DNA from: Neorhizobium sp. NCHU2750
GTDB lineage: Bacteria; Pseudomonadota; Alphaproteobacteria; Rhizobiales; Rhizobiaceae
DNA: 64,000 bases
Assembly (NCBI RefSeq): GCF_003597675.1
Contig: NZ_CP030828.1
Coordinates: 694,001-758,000 of the forward strand
Reading direction: 5' to 3'
The notes below the pieces were generated by a model. It was not told the DNA's origin. It saw nothing but the letters and a program-made list of their open reading frames with translations, and searched no databases. Every line of letters begins with the position of its first letter. Within the stretch, counting starts at the first letter, position 1. The translations under genes were made by a program, and so were the position numbers. Positions 8,377 to 16,870 of the stretch are shown piece by piece.

Positions 8377-9198
8377 ATGATCATCGACGCCCACCAGCAT
8401 TTCTGGCTGATGAAGGACCGGCAGGGTGGTTGGCCCCCGCCGGAACTTGCTGCCATTCACCGCGATTTCCTTCCGCACGATCTGGCACCGGAAACTGCTG
8501 CGGCGGGAGTGGCCGGCACCGTTCTCGTGCAATCGTTGCCGAGCGTCGAGGACACCCGTTTCATGCTCGGTCTCGCCGAAGCGAGCGAAACCATTCTGGG
8601 TGTCGTCGGCTGGGTCGAGATGAAGGCGGATGATGCGCCGAGGGTGATTGCAGATCTTGCGAAGTCGCCGAAGCTGAAGGGGCTGAGGCCGATGTTGCAG
8701 GATATTGCCGATCCAGACTGGATCGACGATCCGGCTCTGGAACCGGCGGTGGAAGCAATGATGGCGCATCGCCTTGTTTTCGATGCGCTCGTGCTGGAAC
8801 CCCATCTTTCAGCACTTCACGCCTTTGCGCGCCGCCATCCGGGCCTTTCTATCGTCATCGACCACGGCGCGAAACCGCGGATCGCGGGTGGCCACTATCG
8901 TGATTGGCGACACGAGATGCTGCGGCTCGCTGAACTTCCGAATGTATGCTGCAAACTGTCCGGCATGCTGACCGAGGCCGGTGAGCAGCGCGCGGAAGCG
9001 GTTCGCCCCTATGCCGAAACCCTGCTGGAATTATTCGGGCGCGAGCGCCTCATCTGGGGGAGCGACTGGCCGGTTGTCAATCTCGCTGGCAGTTACGCAG
9101 GCTGGATCGCGCAATGCCGGCAGATCGTGCCCGAGGCTGATCACGATTTCGTGTTTGGTGGCAACGCGTTGCGCGTCTATCGCCTCAAGGAAGGGTAG
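8377..9198 (+). CDS. Amidohydrolase (COG3618), probable L-fuconolactonase
   Basis: A 273-residue metal-dependent TIM-barrel hydrolase of the amidohydrolase-2 family, in which fucono-, rhamnono- and galactonolactonases fall. The N-terminal DAHQHFW metal motif, a central IDHGAKP and the C-terminal WGSDWPV are characteristic of this lactonase group. It probably opens L-fucono-lactone to L-fuconate. ATG 8377 is preferred over the upstream in-frame codon at 8359, which lies inside the reductase gene. It is tightly packed between the dehydrogenase and the mutarotase. Confidence 0.87.
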   Translation: MIIDAHQHFWLMKDRQGGWPPPELAAIHRDFLPHDLAPETAAAGVAGTVLVQSLPSVEDTRFMLGLAEASETILGVVGWVEMKADDAPRVIADLAKSPKLKGLRPMLQDIADPDWIDDPALEPAVEAMMAHRLVFDALVLEPHLSALHAFARRHPGLSIVIDHGAKPRIAGGHYRDWRHEMLRLAELPNVCCKLSGMLTEAGEQRAEAVRPYAETLLELFGRERLIWGSDWPVVNLAGSYAGWIAQCRQIVPEADHDFVFGGNALRVYRLKEG

Positions 9199-9204
9199 TC
9201 GGAC

Positions 9205-9534
9205 ATGCAAAGAATGGGAATGGTGATCGGTGTCGAGCCCGGTCAGGTGGAAGCCTACAAACGGTTGCATTCGGCTGTCTGGCCGGAAATTCTCGACCTT
9301 ATATCGCGCTGCAATATCCGCAACTACTCGATCTATCTCCGCGAACCCGAAAACCTTCTATTCGGTTATTGGGAATATCACGGCACTGATTTTGCTGCCG
9401 ATATGGCGAAAATGGCGGCGAGCGAAAAGAACCAGGAATGGTGGTCGTACTGTATTCCTTGCCAAAGGCCTTTCGCAACGCGAAAGGATGGGGAATGGTG
9501 GGCATCGATGGATGAGGTGTTCCATCTCGACTGA
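9205..9534 (+). CDS. L-rhamnose/L-fucose mutarotase (RhaM family)
   Basis: A 109-residue protein of the RhaM/DUF718 family, small dimeric ferredoxin-like mutarotases that interconvert alpha and beta pyranose anomers. Conserved features include YKRLHSAVWPEI, the central NYSIYLR strand, WWSYC and a C-terminal MDEVFHL. In a fucose operon it most likely speeds anomer exchange for the dehydrogenase. It lies 6 bp after the lactonase and 12 bp before the SDR gene, clearly within one transcription unit. Confidence 0.88.
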   Translation: MQRMGMVIGVEPGQVEAYKRLHSAVWPEILDLISRCNIRNYSIYLREPENLLFGYWEYHGTDFAADMAKMAASEKNQEWWSYCIPCQRPFATRKDGEWWASMDEVFHLD

Positions 9535-9546
9535 AAGGGAGAAGAC

Positions 9547-10281
9547 ATGACAGGTAAGCTAGGAGGCAAGGTGGTCGTGGTGACCGCTGCCGGTCAGGGA
9601 ATTGGGCGAGCCAGCGCCTTGGCCTATGCCGCCGCCGGTGCCAAGGTCTGGGCAACCGATATCAACGAAGAAGCGCTCGCAACCTTGAACGGGACCGTGA
9701 ATATCGAGACCGCCAAGCTTGACGTGCTCGACAGCTCGTCGGTGACAGCATTTTTCGAGAGGATCGGCGCCGTCGACGTACTGTTCAATTGCGCCGGTGT
9801 CGTCCATTCGGGCTCTGTGCTTGAAATGGCGGACAAGGACCTGGACTTCGCCTTCGATCTCAATGTGCGTGCCATGGTGCGCACCATCAAGGCGGTCCTG
9901 CCGGGTATGCTGGAGCGCGGTGACGGTACGATCATCAACATGGCGTCGATTGCCTCGAGTTCCAAGGGCGTGCCGAACCGCTGCGCCTACGGCACGAGCA
10001 AGGCTGCAGTGATCGGGCTGACCAAATCGATCGCGGCGGATTATGTGACGCGCGGCATTCGTTGCAACGCGATTTGCCCGGGCACGGTCGAAAGCCCGTC
10101 GCTCGAAGGCCGCATGCGTGCCCAGGGCAATTATGACGAAGCCCGCGCCGCCTTTATCGCACGTCAGCCGATGGGGCGCCTCGGTGCCCCGGAGGAAATC
10201 GCGGAACTCGCCGTCTATCTCGCAGGCGCTACCTATACGACGGGTCAGGCAGTCGGCATTGACGGCGGCTGGTCGATCTGA
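9547..10281 (+). CDS. SDR oxidoreductase, probable 2-keto-3-deoxy-L-fuconate 4-dehydrogenase
   Basis: A 244-residue classical short-chain dehydrogenase. It shows the TAAGQGIG nucleotide loop (13-20), NCAG (81-84), catalytic S134, Y148 and K152 (YGTSK), and a C-terminal DGGWS typical of this KDF-dehydrogenase-like group. In the L-fucose pathway such an SDR oxidises 2-keto-3-deoxy-L-fuconate to the 2,4-diketo acid with NAD+. It is followed by the FAH-family hydrolase that would cleave this product. A GGGAG ribosome site precedes the ATG. Family is certain; substrate comes from pathway context. Confidence 0.87.
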   Translation: MTGKLGGKVVVVTAAGQGIGRASALAYAAAGAKVWATDINEEALATLNGTVNIETAKLDVLDSSSVTAFFERIGAVDVLFNCAGVVHSGSVLEMADKDLDFAFDLNVRAMVRTIKAVLPGMLERGDGTIINMASIASSSKGVPNRCAYGTSKAAVIGLTKSIAADYVTRGIRCNAICPGTVESPSLEGRMRAQGNYDEARAAFIARQPMGRLGAPEEIAELAVYLAGATYTTGQAVGIDGGWSI

Positions 10282-10323
10282 ACCATTTTGGCAAGCAAAG
10301 TTTGAATTGAGAGGACTATACTG

Positions 10324-11169
10324 ATGAAATTCCTGCGTTATGGCGCGCCCGGTGCTGAAAAGCCCGCAATCGTGGATGCCGACGGCCAGATCCGCGATCT
10401 CTCCGCACATGTTTCCGATCTTTCCGGTGCGGCTCTCGCCCCCGATGCGCTCGCCAAGCTGGGTGCCATCGATATGAAAAGCCTGCCGCTGGTTGAAGGT
10501 TCGCCACGCCTTGGCCCCTGCGTTGCCGGCACCGGCAAGTTCATCTGCATCGGCCTGAACTATTCCGACCACGCCGCCGAAACCGGCGCGACGGTTCCGC
10601 CGGAGCCGATCATCTTCATGAAGGCATCCTCGGCTATCGTCGGTCCGAACGACGACGTCGTCATCCCGCGCGGTTCTGAAAAGACCGACTGGGAAGTCGA
10701 ACTCGGCGTCGTCATCGGCAAGACGGCGAAATATGTCTCGGAGGACGATGCGCTGGATTACGTCGCCGGCTATTGCCTCACCAACGACGTTTCCGAACGT
10801 GCCTTCCAGGCCGAGCGTTCGGGCCAGTGGACCAAGGGCAAATCCTGCGACACGTTCGGTCCGCTCGGCCCCTGGCTCGTCACCAAGGACGAGATTGCCG
10901 ATCCGCAGAACCTCGGCATGTGGCTTAAGGTCAATGGCGAGATGATGCAGAACGGCTCGTCGAAGACCATGGTCTACGGCGTCAAGTTCCTCGTCTCGTA
11001 TCTCAGCCAGTTCATGTCGCTGCATCCGGGCGACGTCATCTCCACCGGCACGCCTCCGGGCGTCGGTCTTGGCATGAAGCCGCCGCGCTTCCTCAAGGCC
11101 GGTGATGTTGTCGAACTCGGCATTGAGGGCCTCGGCACCCAGAAGCAGACGTTCAAGGCTGACATCTAA
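10324..11169 (+). CDS. Fumarylacetoacetate-hydrolase family, probable 2,4-diketo-3-deoxy-L-fuconate hydrolase
   Basis: A 281-residue FAH-family hydrolase. The N-terminal cap is short (about 70 residues), then the catalytic domain carries H83 (LNYSDHAAE), E124 and E126 (WEVELG) and D155 as probable divalent-metal ligands, plus the GTPPGVG loop near residue 240. This subfamily includes the hydrolase that splits 2,4-diketo-3-deoxy-L-fuconate into pyruvate and L-lactate, the last step of the non-phosphorylating fucose route. It sits between the SDR and the fuconate dehydratase, which supports that role. Confidence 0.87.
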   Translation: MKFLRYGAPGAEKPAIVDADGQIRDLSAHVSDLSGAALAPDALAKLGAIDMKSLPLVEGSPRLGPCVAGTGKFICIGLNYSDHAAETGATVPPEPIIFMKASSAIVGPNDDVVIPRGSEKTDWEVELGVVIGKTAKYVSEDDALDYVAGYCLTNDVSERAFQAERSGQWTKGKSCDTFGPLGPWLVTKDEIADPQNLGMWLKVNGEMMQNGSSKTMVYGVKFLVSYLSQFMSLHPGDVISTGTPPGVGLGMKPPRFLKAGDVVELGIEGLGTQKQTFKADI

Positions 11170-11243
11170 GAGAATTGGTCGGCGCGCCGGTTTGGAGGCT
11201 GGCGCGCCGATTTCATGAAAACTACTGGCAGAGGAGGCCGCCC

Positions 11244-12533
11244 ATGACCCGCATCACCAATCTTCGTGTCTTTGATCTGCGCTTTCCGACTTCGGCAAGC
11301 CTCGACGGATCGGATGCGATGAACCCCGATCCGGATTATTCGGCAGCCTATGTCATTCTCGAAACCGATCGTGACGGCATTTCCGGCCATGGCCTGACCT
11401 TTACCATCGGCCGAGGCAACGACATTTGCTGCATGGCAATCGAGGCGATGCGTCATCTGGTCGTCGGCAAGGATCTGTCGGAGATGCGCGCTGGCCCCGG
11501 TAAATTCTGGCGGCACCTGACCGGCGACAGCCAGTTGCGCTGGATCGGGCCGGATAAGGGCGCCATGCATCTGGCGACCGGTGCCGTGGTCAATGCGCTC
11601 TGGGATGCGCTCGCCAAGGAGGCGGGCATGCCGGTGTGGAAATTCGTTGCGACCATGTCGCCGGAAGAGATCGCCGATATCGTCGATTACCGCTATCTCA
11701 CCGATGCGCTGACCCGAGATGAGGCGATCGATATCCTGCGCAAGGCGGAAGCCGGCAAGGCAGAACGGATCGCCATTCTCGAGAAGGACGGTTACGCCTG
11801 CTACACGACGTCCGCCGGATGGCTCGGTTACCCCGACGATAAGCTGCGGCGCCTGGCGCAGGAAGCCGTCGATGCAGGGTTCAGTCATGTGAAGATGAAG
11901 GTCGGCCGTGATTTGGAAGATGATATCCGCCGGCTCACCATTTGCCGGGAAGTGATCGGTCCCGATCGCTACATGATGATCGATGCGAACCAGGTCTGGG
12001 ACGTTGATCAGGCCATAGACTGGGTGAAGGCACTCTCCTTCGCAAAGCCTTATTTCATCGAGGAGCCGACCAGCCCCGACGATGTGGCAGGACATAAGAA
12101 GATCCGCGAGGCGATCGCCCCGGTGAAGGTCGCGACCGGCGAAATGTGCCAGAACCGTATCATGTTCAAGCAGTTCATCGCCGAAGGTGCGATCGATATC
12201 GTGCAGATAGATGCTTGCCGCATGGGCGGGCTGAACGAGGTCCTTGCAGTGCTGCTGATGGCGGCAAAATTCGGCAAGGCGGTCTGGCCGCATGCCGGAG
12301 GCGTCGGCCTTTGCGAATATGTCCAGCACCTGTCGATGATCGACTACATCGCTGTGTCAGGTACGAAGGAAGGCCGGGTGATCGAATATGTCGACCATCT
12401 GCACGAACATTTTGTCGATCCCTGCATCATCAGGGACGCCGCCTATATGCCGCCGTCACGACCGGGATTCTCGATCGAGATGAAGCCTCAGTCGATTGAA
12501 GCATATCAGTTCGGAAGGCCGAAGGCGGCTTGA
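11244..12533 (+). CDS. L-fuconate dehydratase
   Basis: A 429-residue enolase-superfamily enzyme that converts L-fuconate to 2-keto-3-deoxy-L-fuconate. The N-terminus (LDGSDAMNPDPDYSAAY) closely resembles characterised Xanthomonas FucD. The catalytic framework is intact: K217-x-K219 (KMKVG), DAN (metal ligand), EEPTSPDD, GEMCQNR, H in WPHAGGVGLCEY, and EYVDHLHEHF. Start 11244 is chosen because GAGGAGG is well placed upstream; the open frame extends to 11175 without such a site. It is the last fucose gene, followed by a palindromic repeat and a convergent operon. Confidence 0.93.
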   Translation: MTRITNLRVFDLRFPTSASLDGSDAMNPDPDYSAAYVILETDRDGISGHGLTFTIGRGNDICCMAIEAMRHLVVGKDLSEMRAGPGKFWRHLTGDSQLRWIGPDKGAMHLATGAVVNALWDALAKEAGMPVWKFVATMSPEEIADIVDYRYLTDALTRDEAIDILRKAEAGKAERIAILEKDGYACYTTSAGWLGYPDDKLRRLAQEAVDAGFSHVKMKVGRDLEDDIRRLTICREVIGPDRYMMIDANQVWDVDQAIDWVKALSFAKPYFIEEPTSPDDVAGHKKIREAIAPVKVATGEMCQNRIMFKQFIAEGAIDIVQIDACRMGGLNEVLAVLLMAAKFGKAVWPHAGGVGLCEYVQHLSMIDYIAVSGTKEGRVIEYVDHLHEHFVDPCIIRDAAYMPPSRPGFSIEMKPQSIEAYQFGRPKAA

Positions 12534-12546
12534 TCCACACTCGGTC

Positions 12547-12630
12547 GTCATGCTCGGGCTTGTCCCGAGCACCTGCCCCGTTTCAAAATCTGCTACATGA
12601 TTAGATCCTCGGGACAAGCCCGAGGATGAC
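12547..12630. repeat. Intergenic palindromic repeat pair (rhizobial type)
   Basis: Two inverted copies of a 29-bp unit lie at 12547-12575 and 12602-12630. Each copy is itself a hairpin: CTCGGG, 5-nt loop, CCCGAG. The copies can also pair with each other. The GTCATnCTCGGGCTTGTCCC core is of the type scattered between genes in many Rhizobiales genomes. Between convergent fucD and uxaA it probably acts as a bidirectional terminator. Confidence 0.75.
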
Positions 12631-12644
12631 TATACGTTCGCGGC

Positions 12645-14168
12645 TTACATCACCGCGCCGATCTGCCAGGGCACGAATTCGTTGCGGCCGTAGCCGAGCG
12701 CTTCGGACTTCGACGGCTTGCCGGATGCGACGGCGAGGATCGTTTCGAAGATCTGTTTGCCCTTCTCCTCCAGCGTCACGCCATCGATGATGTCGCCGCA
12801 GTTGATGTCCATGTCTTCCGGCATCTGGGCATAGAGTTGGCTGTTGGTGGCAAGCTTGATCGAGGGCACCGGCTTGCAGCCATAGGCCGATCCGCGGCCG
12901 GTGGTGAAGCAGAGGATATTGGCACCGCCGGCAACCTGACCGGTGGCCGCGACCGGATCGTATCCGGGCGTGTCCATATAGACGAAACCCTTGCGGTCGA
13001 TCCGTTCGGCATAGCGATAGACACCGCGCAGCGTCGAGTTGCCGCCCTTGGCGACCGCGCCAAGCGATTTTTCCAGGATGGTGGTCAACCCACCGGCCTT
13101 GTTTCCGGGCGAGGGGTTGTTGTTCATCTCGCCACCGTTGCGGGTCGTGTATTCCTCCCACCAATGGATCAGGTCGACGATCTTCTGGCCGACCTCGACG
13201 CTTTCTGCCCTACGGGTGAGGAGATGCTCGGCGCCATAGATTTCCGGCGTTTCGGACAGGATGCTGGTTCCGCCCTGGCGCACCAGCATGTCTGCGGCAA
13301 CGCCGAGCGCCGGGTTGGCGGTGAGACCGGAATATCCGTCCGAACCGCCGCATTGCAGCGCGAGGGTCAGTTCGGAGGCCGGCAGGGCCTCGCGCTTCGA
13401 GCGAGCGACGAAGGGCAGCATTTCCTTGATGCGGGCAACGCCGGCTTCGACTGCCTTGCGTGTTCCACCGATCTCCTGGATCGTCAGTGACTGGAAATGT
13501 TCGCCCTCGGCTATTTTGTAGGTATCCTTCATCCGCGGGATCTGGAAGACCTCGCAGCCAAGACCGATCAGCACGACAGCGCCGAAGTTCGGATGGCTTG
13601 CATAGCCCCACTGGGTGCGCGACAGCACATCGAATGCCTCGCCCTTGCCGGCCATGCCGCAGCCCTGGCCATGCGGCAGCGGTACGACACCGTCGATATT
13701 CGGATAGTCGTCGAGAATGCCGGAGCGGTTGATCTCGTCAGCGACATAATCCACGACCGTGGCGGAACAGTTCACCGATGACAGGATGCCGATATAGTTG
13801 CGGGTGCCCGCGCGGCCATCGGCGCGGCGATAGCCTTCGAAGAAGGCGGGCACTTCGCCCTGGTGCAAGGCATCCGGCGGACCGGCTTCGGAGGCGAAGG
13901 CGTAGTCGCGCGCGAAGTCGTCGCCCATCGTGACGTTCTTTTCATGCACCCACTCGCCCGGTTGAATGTCGGTCGAGGCAAAGCCGATGACCTGGCCGAA
14001 CTTGCGGATGGGCTCTCCCTTGGCAATCGGGCGGCTTGCGACCTTGTGGCCGCGTGGGACGCGGCTTGAGGTCAGGATCTGGCCCTCGACGGGCGATCCC
14101 GTAGGCAGATCCGCGATCGTAACCACGATGTTGTCTTGGGTGTTCAGTCTCAGGGTTTTGGCCGACAT
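12645..14168 (-). CDS. uxaA: Altronate dehydratase (UxaA family, full length)
   Basis: A 507-residue UxaA-type dehydratase that removes water from D-altronate to give 2-keto-3-deoxy-D-gluconate. An N-terminal SAF domain (about 10-95) precedes the large catalytic domain, with GRAGTRNYIGI, HGQGCGM, LQCGGSDGYSG and the conserved NNNPSPGNKAGG loop. The full-length form matches E. coli UxaA. It is last in a minus-strand run behind an L-galactonate-dehydrogenase-like enzyme and a mannitol-dehydrogenase-family enzyme, which together can make altronate. Galactarate or fuconate-like substrates cannot be excluded by sequence alone. Confidence 0.88.
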   Translation of the reverse strand: MSAKTLRLNTQDNIVVTIADLPTGSPVEGQILTSSRVPRGHKVASRPIAKGEPIRKFGQVIGFASTDIQPGEWVHEKNVTMGDDFARDYAFASEAGPPDALHQGEVPAFFEGYRRADGRAGTRNYIGILSSVNCSATVVDYVADEINRSGILDDYPNIDGVVPLPHGQGCGMAGKGEAFDVLSRTQWGYASHPNFGAVVLIGLGCEVFQIPRMKDTYKIAEGEHFQSLTIQEIGGTRKAVEAGVARIKEMLPFVARSKREALPASELTLALQCGGSDGYSGLTANPALGVAADMLVRQGGTSILSETPEIYGAEHLLTRRAESVEVGQKIVDLIHWWEEYTTRNGGEMNNNPSPGNKAGGLTTILEKSLGAVAKGGNSTLRGVYRYAERIDRKGFVYMDTPGYDPVAATGQVAGGANILCFTTGRGSAYGCKPVPSIKLATNSQLYAQMPEDMDINCGDIIDGVTLEEKGKQIFETILAVASGKPSKSEALGYGRNEFVPWQIGAVM

Positions 14169-14171
14169 CTA

Positions 14172-15182
14172 TCAAACCTCCAGAATGGCCTTGATCACGC
14201 CGGCTTCCGGCTTCGACCAGGCGGAGAAAAGCTCCACGGCATCGGCAAGCGGCGCGCGGTGGGTGTTGAGTGCACGGGTCGGCACACGGCCGGCCTCTAT
14301 CTGGCGTACGACTTCGGCGAAATCATCCGGCTGCGCATTGCGGCTGGCGATCAGCGTCACTTCGCGCTTGTGGAAGTCCGGGTCGGAAAAGGTGATGTCC
14401 TGCAGGACGACCGACAACAGCACGTAACGCGCACCATGGGCCAGAAAGTTGAAACCACGTTGCATGGGCACGGCATTGCCGGTGGCATCGATGACGACAT
14501 CATACCACTCCCCGCCGGTCATTCGTTCGGCGGTCTTTTCAGCGTCTGCGTCGGCAAAGATCGTCTCGTCGGCCCCAAGTTGGTCGACGGCAAAAGCCAG
14601 GCGGTCTTTGCGCGTGTCCATCACCGTGACATGGGCACCGCGCGCCTTGGCGAAGATGATGGCCGACATACCGATCGGACCGGCACCGGTGATGAGGATG
14701 CGGTCTTCGGCAGTGATAGCTCCGCGCTTGACGCCATGGGCACCGATGGCAAGGAACTCTATCATCGCCGCGTCTTCAAGCGGAATATTGCCGGTCGGAA
14801 TGACATTCTTTTCCGGTATGCAGAGATATTCCGCCATGCCGCCATCACTATGGACCCCGAGAACCGCGATCTTCTGGCAGGCATTGGTAATGCCCTTCCG
14901 GCACGCCTGGCAGTGGCCACAGGTAATATAGGGGACAATGTAGACCGGGTCCCCCGCCTTCAGTCTGCTGCCGGCGGGTGCTTCGGCGACGGTTCCGGAA
15001 AGCTCGTGCCCCATGACGCGAGGGTATTCGAGAAATGGATGTTTTCCCGCAAAGATGTGAAGGTCGGTGCCGCATATGCCGACATGGCGGATGCGTACCT
15101 TCACCTCATTTTCTCCTCGGGCGGGTTCGGCCCGATCCTCGAGTGCAAGCCGGCCGGGCTCGGTACAGACGAGCGCCTTCAT
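14172..15182 (-). CDS. Zinc-dependent alcohol dehydrogenase, L-galactonate 5-dehydrogenase-like
   Basis: A 336-residue medium-chain dehydrogenase. Catalytic zinc ligands C37, H59 and E60 (MGHE) and the structural-zinc cysteines C88, C91, C94 and C102 are all present, with GAGPIG as the NAD-binding turn. The overall sequence resembles LgoD/YjjN-type enzymes that oxidise L-galactonate to D-tagaturonate. It ends 3 bp before uxaA starts. With a hexuronate reductase upstream and uxaA downstream, the order reproduces the L-galactonate to KDG route. L-idonate or another polyol acid remains possible. Confidence 0.78.
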   Translation of the reverse strand: MKALVCTEPGRLALEDRAEPARGENEVKVRIRHVGICGTDLHIFAGKHPFLEYPRVMGHELSGTVAEAPAGSRLKAGDPVYIVPYITCGHCQACRKGITNACQKIAVLGVHSDGGMAEYLCIPEKNVIPTGNIPLEDAAMIEFLAIGAHGVKRGAITAEDRILITGAGPIGMSAIIFAKARGAHVTVMDTRKDRLAFAVDQLGADETIFADADAEKTAERMTGGEWYDVVIDATGNAVPMQRGFNFLAHGARYVLLSVVLQDITFSDPDFHKREVTLIASRNAQPDDFAEVVRQIEAGRVPTRALNTHRAPLADAVELFSAWSKPEAGVIKAILEV

Positions 15183-15225
15183 GATGAACTCCTGCTATTA
15201 TCTGGGGGTGTCCTGAACGTGAATG

Positions 15226-16632
15226 TTACAGCCATGCTGCGACCTCCCGGTTGACGAGGTCGCGCCATGGTCGCGACGTTGCGAGCGGCCGGGGAAAGAG
15301 GCCTTCGATAGCCACGAAGCTCGCTGTGTAGTCTTGCGGATCCGCCCCCTGCGCAGCAGACAGCAGTTCGTCGCGGCGCGGATCGTTGCAGTCCTTGAAG
15401 CGTATCAGTGCGGCAATCCAGAGGCCGACGACGCGGGCGAAGCTTGCACCGTCATCGCCGGCGGCCAGAGCCTCGACTGCGGGAGAGAAGATCCTCTGCG
15501 GCAGTTTCTGGCTGGAATCCATGGCAATCTGGATATTGCGATGGGCGATCGCACGGTTGCTGAACCGCTCGATCAACTGGTTCATGTAGTGGTCGAGATC
15601 TATGTCGGGCACCGGGTCGAGCGTTGCCGATGCCACCCGCATATGGTCTCTCGTCATGGCGACGAATTCCGGGTCAGCCATGACGTCGCGCACACAGTCC
15701 AGCCCCTTGAGCAGGCCCAGATGGGCGATCATGGTATGGGAGCCGTTGAGCAGCCTGAGCTTCATCTTCTCGTAGGGTTCAACGTTCTTGACGAACAGGG
15801 CGCCGCCAGCTTCCCATGACGGACGGGCGGAAATGAATTCGTCCTCGATTACCCATTGCATGAAGGGTTCGGTGTCGAGCGCCAGCGCATCGTTCACGCC
15901 AAGCAGGCTTCGGGCACGGAGGCGTGTGTCGTCGGTAGCCGCAGGAACGATGCGGTCGACCATGGAGGATGGAAAGGCACCTTCCGTCTCGATCCAGAGC
16001 GCCAGGCGCGGATCATGCCGCTCGGCCATTTCGAGAACCAGTTTGCGCACCACTTTGCCGTTGGACGGGAGGTTGTCGCAGCAGAGCACGGTGAACGGGC
16101 GCATACCTCTGTTGCGACGCGCGGCAAGACCGGCCACCAGATAACCTATGGCGCCAACGGGAGCGTCTGGATTGGCGATATCGTTGGCGATTGCCGGGTG
16201 GGTCTCGTCGATGCCGCCGGTAGCCGGATGCAGCCCATAGGCCTTTTCGGAGACAGTGAGCGTCACGATGTGAATGGAGGTGTTGGCGAGGTAGGCCAAT
16301 ACCCGCTTGCGGTCACGGGCGGCACATAACCAGTCTATGGTAACACCGACCACCTCGCTGGTCTCCCCATGGCTATCGCGTACTGTGACGGAATAGAGCC
16401 CGCCTTGCGCAGCCAACGCTTCGACAGGCTCGGGCGAGCGCAGGTTCACCGCAACGATGCCCCATGGCCCGAATTCGCTCTGCAGTGCGCGCTGGGTGTA
16501 GATGCCCTGATGTGCTCGGTGAAATGCGCCGAGCCCGAAATGCAGGATGCCGGGCTGAAGGTCATTACGGTCATAGCCAGGGCGAAGTACGGTGGGCGGG
16601 AACTGGGTATCGGCAGAAAGCTGGCTGGTCAT
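15226..16632 (-). CDS. Mannitol dehydrogenase family oxidoreductase (UxuB/UxaB-like)
   Basis: A 468-residue polyol-specific long-chain dehydrogenase. It has an N-terminal Rossmann region with FGLGAFHRAHQG, and the family catalytic signature K-x5-N-x2-H as KLRLLNGSHT. Members reduce fructuronate or tagaturonate to mannonate or altronate, or oxidise mannitol. Between a TRAP transporter and an altronate dehydratase it most plausibly supplies altronate by reducing D-tagaturonate. The closest match appears to be the UxuB/mannitol branch rather than classical UxaB, so the exact epimer is uncertain. It is 43 bp upstream of the ADH gene. Confidence 0.82.
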   Translation of the reverse strand: MTSQLSADTQFPPTVLRPGYDRNDLQPGILHFGLGAFHRAHQGIYTQRALQSEFGPWGIVAVNLRSPEPVEALAAQGGLYSVTVRDSHGETSEVVGVTIDWLCAARDRKRVLAYLANTSIHIVTLTVSEKAYGLHPATGGIDETHPAIANDIANPDAPVGAIGYLVAGLAARRNRGMRPFTVLCCDNLPSNGKVVRKLVLEMAERHDPRLALWIETEGAFPSSMVDRIVPAATDDTRLRARSLLGVNDALALDTEPFMQWVIEDEFISARPSWEAGGALFVKNVEPYEKMKLRLLNGSHTMIAHLGLLKGLDCVRDVMADPEFVAMTRDHMRVASATLDPVPDIDLDHYMNQLIERFSNRAIAHRNIQIAMDSSQKLPQRIFSPAVEALAAGDDGASFARVVGLWIAALIRFKDCNDPRRDELLSAAQGADPQDYTASFVAIEGLFPRPLATSRPWRDLVNREVAAWL

Positions 16633-16870
16633 CGTCTCATCCCGAATTGACTATTGTTCGAGGATCCTTCGATACCGCGCAATTCTGCTGTGCCGCCTGT
16701 GCGGTAATGCGCCACTTTCAGCCCGACCTCTTGTCCTGCTGGCTTGGGGGGCGTCTCTCCCTTAGCCGTCAGGTCACGGTTGCAGAAAAGACGAAAGATC
16801 TTCGTCGACATGGTTCATGCCTTCAATTGTGATATTGGGCCTGCGCCAGCTTGTGGCGCAGGCGGGTTTC
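16633..16870 (-). other. Gap between dctM and the mannitol-dehydrogenase gene
   Basis: A 238-bp same-strand gap inside an otherwise compact operon. It holds a strong hairpin next to dctM (separate entry) and a 60-codon open frame (16811-16629, minus) whose TGA overlaps the next gene's ATG as ATGA. That small frame has no recognisable features and no clear ribosome site, so I do not call it a gene; it could be a leader peptide. Nothing else is evident. Confidence 0.4.
16839..16863 (-). terminator. Hairpin downstream of the TRAP permease
   Basis: A perfect 10-bp stem, GCCTGCGCCA / TGGCGCAGGC, with a 5-nt loop, 8 bp after the dctM stop on the minus strand. No U run follows, so it may reduce rather than stop transcription into the catabolic genes. 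Confidence 0.55.

Noticed and set aside
9559..11025. Long minus-strand open frame (488 codons) under the SDR and FAH genes
   Set aside because: Antisense shadow of two well-supported genes; composition rich in Arg/His/Asp typical of antisense frames and no family match.
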